From contig CM076197.1 of assembly GCA_038277395.1 (NCBI GenBank), forward strand, positions 74,743,348-74,807,347: DNA of 64,000 nucleotides, given 5' to 3'. Source of the DNA: Dryocosmus kuriphilus. Its lineage: Eukaryota > Arthropoda > Insecta > Hymenoptera > Cynipidae. Under the pieces are notes generated by a model. The model saw only the letters and a program-made list of their open reading frames with translations, did not search any database and was not told the origin of the DNA. The translations under genes and the position numbers were made by a program. Shown in pieces: positions 1 through 10,200 of this stretch (position 1 is the first letter of the stretch; each line of letters opens with the position of its first letter).

Positions 1-1210
1 TACGTCAAATAATACTTTCAATTAATTATGAAGAGAAATGCAAAGAAAACTTCTAAAATTCAAAAAACTAAAACTATCTAGCTTTGTTTTAAGAAAAGAT
101 AGTAGTAAAGAATTATAATTTGTTTAAAAGATTATTATTTACCGTTGAAATCATTATCTGTCAAAGGACAGATAAAAAGATTTTAAAAAACTATAAGTTT
201 CCTGCTCTACCCAGAAAGAAGATAATAATAAAGGATAATAATTTGTTTAAAGAAATGAAAAATTCTTTGAACAAATTAAGTACCTTCATAAACTAAGTTA
301 TGGTTCACTTTTAAAAAATTCTGCAAAAGAAAACAATAATAAAGGTCAAAAATGCACGATATTCTATTTCTTTGACTTTATGGGGTTAACTTTGGGACCC
401 CATAAAAGGATTACACAGGGGATGAATTCAAAAATAAATCTTTGTTTAATATTCCTTGAACAACTATGAAGAGGATTGAGCTCGGACACTGCGATACACT
501 GCATTTTGACGATTCTATCAAAAATGTGTGAAAACAATTTTTTTTCCCGTAAGAAACACATGTTAAACTTTATGGGTTTTGGGGCACGGGTTAATATTAA
601 CCGATTTTGTTCAAATTTTTATAGAATTTGCTTCTTTCACCAAATGGAACATATCTGGGTGCTTTGCCGATAACATTTTCAATATTCCATTTTTGGATCA
701 CCCTAAGATGACCCCAGTCCCTTTCGGAATGCTGAAGTATTACTTGAATGGCCCCTAAGTTGCATTATTAATTAAAATCCATATTGGACAAGTATAAGTT
801 AACAATGGGGTGAATATGCTTTGGTTTGAATGTATTTGGTTTTGGTACAGTAACTTTTTATTATTTAGCGACACTAGTTTTTTAAATTTATCAGAGGATA
901 TAATGATATCAAGGCTTTTATCGGCTTTTGTCCTAAATATTCAAGGTTATCAGACCACATTTAATATCTATATTGTTTAAGAAACTGTAAAGATGAAAAT
1001 AAAAAATTTGGACAAAATGTTGATAAACTGCGTTAGCAGCTTTAAGGGGATCCCTACATTTTTGGGTAAATGAAGCGACTCTTTCCGATTTTTTTTTATG
1101 TAGACAGTTTTACCCATTTTGTTACCAAGATTTCAACATTCAATTAATACATATTTCAGAAAGTCACAATAATTTTGTCATGATAATAGAGTAATAAACA
1201 AGCGAGTTAT
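1..1210. other. AT-rich intergenic sequence, no gene recognised
   Basis: I see only AT-rich sequence with short chance ORFs on both strands. No exon with splice signals, RNA gene or clear repeat boundary was found here. Confidence 0.5.
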
Positions 1211-2968
1211 AAGGTAAACGTACCAGTTTGTGGATACGTAAGATATGCAGGAATGATAGATCGTGAGTAAAATAAATTCAATGCGTGTTTGAGACGTAAA
1301 ATGAATTTTCATGTGATACGTGTTCATTGGAGTTGTGAAAAATACTTTTTCGCAACACCCACCTTTAAAGTTGCACTTTATGTGCCCAAAGTTATGTGTA
1401 AAGTAGGTCTTTAAAGCACAGTGACGTCAATGTACATAATGCAATGTCATTATGCACGCTGACGTCATAGGTGTGTGTAAAGTATGCCCATTATGCACGG
1501 GTGACAATTTTACACATTTTTCGCGAATTGGTGAGTTTAATCACAACTAGACTTAAGAGAGCAATTAACTTAAGGTAAATTACACGATTTATTATACTAA
1601 TTTATTATATATTTCACTTACTTCGTTCATTTATGTGATATAAACTGAATGCAACATAACCTATAACTTTTGAATAAATTTCGGAGTAGGCGTCCAGTGC
1701 TTCCAACGAGCGCCGTTTATAGATAAGGTTAGGTGATACATTGTATTTTATATACATATATTATTCTGATACGATTTTGCAACTTTTTCGGCTGGGTGTT
1801 GCAAAAAATAGTATACGACAGACGTGCGTATACAGGTGATCATTACGGGTGTGAAGTTTGCAGCATGAGCCGTTGGCAAATGCTGCAAACATCACACTCG
1901 TAATAATCACCTGTTTTACGCACTTATATTGTAAATTACTATTATATGCTTCTTTGAAGGCTTTTATTATTTAATATGAAGTTTTTTCTCGAGCAGTGTC
2001 GCTGCACCAGTTTGTGAACACTAGACTTTTTTCAGCACCACTTTGTGAACAATGGATGTACCATTTTGTGGTCACTCAATTTTATTTCAATTACTTAGTT
2101 AACCACGATTCATATCGACTTGCATGACGTTTCAATGGAAAAAATCACTTCATTATTAATAATTTCATCTTTTTTAAATAAACTAACGTCTTATAATAAA
2201 CCTTAGTACATCAAATTTTTCTGTATTAGATGGTGCTAGATTTTTATGAAAAGCGACAAGTTTTTCGCATGAAAATCCATTAGAAGTTTAGAAATGTTAT
2301 TAGAGAACTATTAAACTCTGTATTTTTGCAATTATTTATTATTATATTCCAAAAGTGTAAGATGAAATGTTTTTCTTATAATTACATGACATTTTTCTAA
2401 GTTTAATGAAAAGTTTTTCAAGATAGAATATATAATGCAATTTTATTTACTGAATAAATAATAATTTACTGAATAAACATAAACACAGAGATAAAACACG
2501 TTAGCATTGATTTTTTCACATGACTGTATACAAACAGGTACAAGAACGTAATTTCTGTACCAGTTTGTAGACTGCTGTATTTAACAATAAATGATAAGAA
2601 ATGAAGACTTTTCAGCGACGCTCGTGTAAAATATAAACACCCTTGATTTATTGAAACCTTTTTTACTAACTTACCTTGATTTTAGTGCGTTTCCCATAAA
2701 CAAACGTAAGTCTACTGTCAAAACAGTTTCTACTAAGATGGAGGTGATTTTATTGACACAACGTGATATTCTCATAAAAAACGGCGGTTTGTTTTTAAAA
2801 TATTCAAATTGAACACCGACAACTCATATCTATCTTATTTCTTATTATGCCAGGATAATGTTTATAAAGATTATCTTAAGGTTTTTTATTATTTGACATA
2901 TTAATAGAGAAAAATATGAATAAGTGTCTACAAACAGGTACGTGTTCACAAACTGGTACGTTTACCTT
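1211..2968. mobile_element. Candidate non-autonomous element with 22-bp terminal inverted repeats
   Basis: The 22 bases at 1211-1232 (core ggtaaacgtaccagtttgtg) are repeated exactly as the reverse complement at 2947-2968, bounding 1758 bp. Variants of the core accagtttgtg recur inside in both orientations near 2005, 2034, 2057, 2530, 2557 and 2930. Such subterminal copies often act as transposase-binding sites. A second inverted pair (1342-1360 and 1794-1814) and a hairpin (1824-1923) sit within. No transposase ORF is present and I could not find a target-site duplication, so the superfamily is unknown. The boundaries rest only on the exact inverted repeat. Confidence 0.55.
1824..1923. repeat. 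Imperfect hairpin, about 43-nt arms
   Basis: Arm 1824-1866 is the reverse complement of arm 1880-1923 with a few mismatches and one extra base, around a 13-nt loop. In the 34-nt core 31 positions match. It lies inside the 1211-2968 element. Confidence 0.7.
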
Positions 2969-4208
2969 AGCCAATCTATGAAAGTTCCCAAAAAAAAGCG
3001 TTTTACGGTGAGTAAAGCTGCTCAAGTCTGGATCATCCGAAATCAAAAACTCCAACGCTATTCGTTAGTAAACAATTTTTACATGGGATTGAACGAAACT
3101 GGATGTAAAAAAATATTGATTTTTTAGGAAATGGCGGAATTTTGAATTTAAAAGTCATTTTTTCACAACCAAACGCTCTTTTTTTGACTAAAAAAAAATC
3201 ATCAAAGAAAAAGATCCTTCAATCTCGCGAGTTTTATATCTAAAGTAACTGGTAAGAATTTGAAAGCTGAAAGCCGTTCTTGAGATATCTTTCTTGCCGG
3301 CTTTGAAAACGTTGTTTCGAGAAATACGCAAAAATACATAAGAGTGTAGGGGAGAGAAGAGATAAAAATTTCGATATTTACGATATCGATATGAAGAAAT
3401 GATGTATCTGTACTATAATATCGATATTTCCGACATTTTGATGTCGATATTGCATCACTAGGTCAGTGACCATTATAACTCAAGGCGTAGAGCTTCGCTT
3501 AAAATGGTATATCTCCGTAAATAATGCCCGGATTTTTATGAAATTTTGAGAGAATACTTGTGAAATGTTATGCTTTTAGAAAATAAAAAAAATCGATTTT
3601 TCAAAATCGAAAAAGGTAGGGACTCCCTTAAAAGTTCAAATACTCATAACTTTGTCAAAATGTTCTTTTTTCTTAAATTGGTGGTCTGCCTGATTTGAAA
3701 TTAATTAACCCCGGAATACATAAACCTTTTTTTTAAGGTTCTGAGTAATTGGTTAAGAATGGAATCTTTGATTTAGTTTTTAATCGAAATTTAATTTCTT
3801 GATTTGAATCGTCAAGGAACAGAGGACCTCATCAAATGGTGCTCAGCGTTAGTTAAATGAATCGCATTCGTGACAGTCAGGCAACAGTACAATGCGGCAA
3901 ATTGAAAGTGATCAAGACGTTGGAAAAACGGAGTACTGGATTACTTTTTGCTCGATTGGATGAAATAAATTATATCGGACGATCGGTGTGCAGACCGCTT
4001 TATCTGTACGGACTCCGTGCCGGGTCCCATATGACGCATGAGTTTGCAACCTGCTCTCGCTTCCGCTAACTTGTCACATTGTCATTCCCGATTGGCCCTC
4101 GACTACGACGACGGTGAGGGGTCGCGTCGATCCTCCGCGCCAAGTTTCGTCGTCTGCATCGCCGTCGACTTCCCTGTGAACGTGATTGCCTCTTCCAATT
4201 GCCAGGAT
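2969..4208 (+). promoter_or_regulatory. Upstream region and probable 5' leader of the elongase gene
   Basis: From about 3850 the base composition becomes clearly more GC-rich, up to the elongase start at 4209, which fits a transcribed leader and core promoter. I cannot fix the transcription start. An upstream ATG at 3857 opens a 70-codon ORF ending at 4069. Another ATG at 4038 is in frame with the elongase start and would add 57 residues. The short start at 4209 is preferred because it has G at -3 and G at +4 and gives an N-terminus of normal length for the family. The part before 3850 shows no recognised feature. Confidence 0.4.
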
Positions 4209-4254
4209 ATGGGGCCCGTCGAGGCATATCGCTTCCTCGTCGAGGAGATAGCAG
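4209..4254 (+). CDS. Elovl: Elongase exon 1 (start codon exon)
   Basis: This short exon encodes MGPVEAYRFLVEEIA plus the first base of an Asp codon. It ends at a strong donor, G|GTGAGT. The split codon completes exactly with exon 2 to give the family's conserved D-P-R start. This is the least certain exon because the N-terminus is poorly conserved, but the phase match and the donor support it. Confidence 0.85.
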
Positions 4255-7200
4255 GTGAGTTCAAAAAATATTTATTATTTTTAACATACACTTCCTTCCA
4301 TTAAAACTTTATCCTTTTACAGGATCCAAGAAGGGAGACCCTGCCTATGGGGAACCAGCTTCGTTCCATTTACCTCAATCTTTAATTAATTCAATTTCCT
4401 TCATGAATTTCCACTCATCAGCTTTTCAACAACCTCTTTTCTATCGTCGATCTTCTGCTGCTTTTTATATCACTATTATTTAGATCAATCGAATAGTTGG
4501 GGCAAGGGATCTGAATGCCAGACCCCTCTTTTAAATTGTTCAAACTTTTTTTCTCTCTCATCTTACCTACAATTATTCAGTTCAGTATCTTTCAAAATTG
4601 TATGACTTATTGCTTATATTTTTAATTTATATTTTATTATAATATATTTATATAAAATATATTTATATTTATTTTATTATATTTTATAATTTTTTAAAAT
4701 TACTATTTTTTTCAAGATAAATAGTACATCTTAATTCAATATAATGAATTACTGATTAGTTTTTTTATCTAATCCTGATTTTTAAGTCCGAGTTTTAAGT
4801 TTGAAATTATAAATTCCAAAAATTCGATATTTTTGCGATTCATTCGGAAAAATAATTTTTTAATGAACGAGAAAAAATGTGCTTCAGCCCGGATTTGAAC
4901 CGCGAACGCCACTATATATGAGTGGCGCGTTAACCAATTACACCACCGAGGCCTCGATAGATCTGTTATGGTTCTTCAAGCTTATAGTACACAATTCCTT
5001 AAGCGATTTAATATTTACATTTTGAAACTCACAAAAGAAAGTTACTTATTCAACGTTCTGCTTATGGCATGTATGTTACTAGCACTTTTCAAGGTGGTGT
5101 ATTCCTTTTTATATCAAGCATACTATTCACAATTTTAGTTAGAATTGAAACCATTTTCTGACAACTATAAATTAATTGCTAAAAATATTCCTTAAAAATT
5201 CTTAGAAATCCAAAAAGTCTCCTTCTTAAAAAACAATAATCTAACGATCTTTGGAACACATTTTCTCTAATTTTTGGAATCACAAATAAAAAAGGTGGAG
5301 GCAAAAAAAGGGCGACCTTCAAAACCCTGTCCTTTTTTTCCCTCGTTTCTTAATGTTTACTTTTTAAATTCCAAAAAATAAAAAGTAAAAATAAATTCTA
5401 ACGATTTTTTTTTGGATTTCTAAGATTTTATAAATTATATTTGAAAATTGAACGTTAAAGAAGATTCTAAGTTTTGCTTGTTTTATGAATTTAATTTCTT
5501 TAATTTTAAAAATATTTCAAAATTTTATATAATCCATATCGAGATTTATGAATGCGCAAAAAAGTTTTCAATTTTATTTTAAAGAAAAGACAGAGTTTAG
5601 AATTGTTTGGTTAAAACGCAGATAAGTGGTACAGACTACAGACAATACTCAAAGTATGCAACATATTTTAACAGATTTCTAAATAATTATAAAAATAATC
5701 TAAACTCGAAACTTTGAGAGAAGTATGTTAAATGTTTTATAATATTTATAATAATGTTATATAATGAGTAGAATGAGAAAACATCAGTTTGAATGAATTG
5801 ATGGTCCCTAATTGCAGACCCTTGATTTTAATTGAATTATGTATCCCAAATGGTTTGCGATTGTTTGGAGGATGTTCACTTGTCCAGTGGCAATAAAGAT
5901 ACTCAAAGTAATCACTGTTAAAATACTTGCAGAACGAGACTTTCGAATATTGAACATTTTTTAAATAATCTTCAATTTTAAGGAGTAATAATTTTTAAAT
6001 TCAAGAACTCTGATTTCAATCTATCCATTGCAAACCCTTGAAAGTGAAACAAAGCTTAGAGAAACATGACTACTGTTAAAAAATGATTTGATAACTTTGT
6101 TAAAATAATATCTAATTCATCTCGGAAGTAGAATTTATGAAACTAAAAGAGCAGACACTTTTATTAGGTAGCGGATGTACTGATAGCAGCATATCCGCTA
6201 GTTAAGAATTATACATAAGCGAAGAGAAACGAACCACTGGGATTTAGTGTTAATATTAGGGTGTGTTAAAAAAAAAAAATTCCGCTACAAAGAGGATGAA
6301 ATTTGGAATCGATTGAGCCATATCTTTGTCTTGTATGTTAAAAAAATGTAAAAAATGGTTTTAAAAATGTTAAATTTAAAAAAAATTAATAATTCAAAAT
6401 GGAAGAGAAATTTTCTAAACTTTTTACCACATGATTTTTAGTTAAAAAGAAACCTTAAGAAGAGAATAAAATTTTAATCTGGATATTAGTTCCAAAACTG
6501 TAAAAAAAATATGACTATAGTTTGTAATTAATCTTCCATACTCATGATCTAGAATTCAGAAGTTTCAAGGTAAGTAGATTGAGAAAGCTACGTTGGTGAT
6601 AAAATTATACATAAAGATAAGACTGAAGGAAGATAATTACAATTTCCTACACCTAGACCTAGCCCGCGTTTCAAGATTAATGATTTGTGAAATTATTTGT
6701 AAATAATTCACAATACTCATTTTAATTACAAAGTACATAAAGTTGTGATTTAAACTGTCCTTGCTATCGTGGTAGCTATCGTTTAGAGAATAAAAAAAAG
6801 TTACAGAAATAATTAACGAAAAATTCATAATGTACGATAATTAGTATTCCACATGCCATGCATTTTTAAAAGTAGTGTTTGAAATAATGTAAAAAATTGA
6901 TATAAATGAAAGAAGATGATTTAAAAATTGTATACTAAATTTATGATTATGGGAACAATAGACACTAAGATACATTAAAAAAGCTTAAAACATTTTTACA
7001 ATTAAAAGCGGGGGGGATTGTATTAGTTCTTAAAATTTGAATTAAGTTTTTTTCCTTCATACTTTACGTTCCTTTTACTTTTCTGATTTTAATTCCTTCA
7101 TGACTTTCTTTCCACATTCTTTTCACTTTCTTCAGCCTGTCTTAACTAATCGGTTGCTTAATTTGCTTGCAGATCCGAGGGTGGCTGATTGGCCACTTAT

Positions 7201-10200
7201 GTCTGGTCCACTTCCCATAACGTTGATTGTTGGAGCATATCTGCTCTTTGTTCTCTTCCTAGGACCTCGATTCATGGCAAATCGACAACCATACAAACTT
7301 CACAATCTTATGATTTGTTACAATGTCATTATTGCCGTGGCCAGCGGTGCTGTATTTTACGGGGTAAATATATATTTATAATTGAACAATATAACATTTC
7401 TTTTGCAAAGAAACGATGATTTGTTTTTTGAGATGAAATTTAATACAACTGCTTCCTTCTTTTTTTTCGATTTTCAGTTATTCACTTCAGGATTTACAAC
7501 GTCCTTATCCTGGGGTTGTGAGCCAGTGGATTTCTCCTACAGTCCAGAACCACTTAGCGTGAGTTTTCATTATTAATTCTCTAATGAAAACGTGCTTCAT
7601 TATTTTCAAAAGCAGAAAAATATTATAGAAAAATAATTCTTGGAGCTTAAAAGATTTCAGGATACAGTGAGATGCTTTTAAAAACGTTTCTCCGAGTAAA
7701 AAACAGTCCCATTGGGATGCCGGATAAAGCGCCACTAAAGTATTGAGTATGAAGCAAATCAGTGCTTAAGTTCCAAATTCTGTAAAAAACATTTTGAAGT
7801 CCTCATAGGGACAAAAGTACAAAAAAATTCCAATTACTTTTTTTGAAAATTTTTACAAGTGCACATGGAACTTATGCCACAAAAAAGTACCGTTTAAATA
7901 GGACTAAAGTACAAAAAAAGTTTAAAACATGTCCTGTTTCAAGAGGACTTTTTTATGACAAAAGCACCGGAAAAGTCCACGTTTGCAAGTCCTATTTAAT
8001 CTTCTGGACAAAAGTACAAGAAAAGTTCAATTTTATTTTTTTCTTCAAATTTTTACAAAAGTAATGTTAATGTGATTTAAGTTCCAAAATGGTCCTTTTA
8101 GTTAATTTTTGGAATAAAAGCTCTATTTTATTTTCTCAAAATTTTTACAAACTCTCATGGGATTTAAGTCAAAAAAAAGTGCAGTTGGAATAGGACTAAT
8201 GTACCAAATAAGTCCAAAATACGTCCTATTTCAGGAGGGCTTTTTAAGGACAAAAGTACCGGAAAAGTCCCACTTCATTTTAAAAATATTTTTGCAAACA
8301 ATTCATTTTTGGGACCAAAGTACTAGAAAAGTTCTATTTCATTTTTTTCAAAACTTTTACAAGTGCTCATTGAATTTATTCCATAAAAAAGTCCTCCAGA
8401 AACACGAAGTGTTTTGAACTTTTTTCGTACATTCTTTCTATTTCAGCAGTACTTTCTTTGGACATAAATGCCATGAGATCTTGTAAAAACTTTTTAAAAA
8501 TTGAAATTGAACTTTTTTTGCACTCTTGTCGCAAAAATGAATTAAAAGGACCTTTTTGTAACTTTAATCACATTAATACTTGTAAAAACTTGAAAAAAAA
8601 TGAACTTGAACTTTTTTTGTACTTTTGTCCTAAAAATGAAACAAGACTTACAAAAATTTTTCTTAAATGAAGTGAGACTCTTCCGGTATTTTTGTAATAA
8701 AAAAGTCCTCTTGAAACAGAACATGTTTTAAATTTTTTTGATACTTTATTCCTATTTAAGCAGTACTTTTTTGGGACATAAATCCCATGTGCACTTGTAA
8801 AAATTTTGAAAGAAAGGAAATGGAACTTTTCTTGTACTTTTGTCTCTATAAGGACTTTCAAAAAATTTTAAGAGAAGTTGGTACTTAAGTATTGATTTGT
8901 TTCATACCCAATACTTTAGTGGGTTTTTATCCGACATCCCAATGGAACTTTTTCTTCTCGCTCGGGTAATTCTTTAAATTTAGCAGAATTTAAAAAAAAT
9001 ATTGGATATTAAAAAATTTGAAGTAGACTTTTTATAAGAATAAAGAGTTTGAATGATTCTTAATGATTTAAGAGATATTTTTACTGATTTATTTAGAGGT
9101 GTATCCTAAAATATGTCAGTGTCAATGTCGGAATATGAAAGTTCAGGTTCCGACTTTAAAGAGCCACAAAAATATTTTAAAATTATATCTTTAGCTGTAA
9201 TTTAATGTTCCTTTTCTTAAACAAACGCAACTAAAATTTTGAGATTTGTCTAACAATAACTACGATGTAAGTTCTGTACTCTAGTTTCTTCAAAAAATTT
9301 GTACTTAAAACGTAGTTCAACACCCTTAAAGAAAAAAATGTTTTTGTTCAATTTCACGTTTTAAAGGCTTCGATTTAATATTTGTAATTGATTGATTTTA
9401 AAACGGAAAAAATTATAATTTAATTTTGAAATTTATATATTTTCAAGTCTTGAATTTACAATTGTTCAATTTTCGAGGTTTCTTAATTGGAATTTTTCAA
9501 TTGTGAACTTCCAAATATTTAAACCTGAGGTTCGAATATTTAAATTTGAAATTACCTAGCTTTGAACTTTGAAGTCTTCAATTGACATTTCTCATTGGAG
9601 TGCTCTCTAATCTCAAATTGTATTATTTAACCAATTTTACGTATTGTTACGCAGATTATAAAATATTGAAATGGTTTTTAAAACGTTTTCAATTTTTTTA
9701 GATGGCAAGGTGGGTTTGGCGACTGTTAATTCTCAAAATTACGGAATTGGGAGACACTATTATCTTCGTTCTGAGGAAAAAGTACAATCAGTGCACATTT
9801 CTCCATATTTACCACCATGCTGCTACAGCTGGTTTAGCCTGGATAGCCTGTAAATATGCACCAGGTGAACCTTTTGTTAAAACACTCCGCTAAATTTCAA
9901 AAAGTAAAAAAAAAAAATAAATTATACGGTCTCAAATGATAAGAAGTTGCTTGTACAAAATTTATTTTTTCAATTAAATTTTTATAAAAGAAAATAAAGG
10001 GACTTTTTAAGGGGCAATATCAAATTCTCCTAAATTTGAAGTTAGTGAATCTTAAAGTTAAAGTTATTAAGAGAAATTAAATTTTTAGTATGCAGCAGTA
10101 AATTAGTTTTCAGTGAATAAAATTACTAAAGAAAACTAGTAGTGGCATAACTAATAGTTTATGAGACTCTAAGTTCCGGAAAATGGTTTTGAGATAAGAT

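Noticed and set aside
4038..4208. N-terminal extension as the default elongase start
   Set aside because: ELOVL proteins usually begin shortly before the DPR motif, and the ATG at 4209 has good context, so the longer form is kept only as an alternative.
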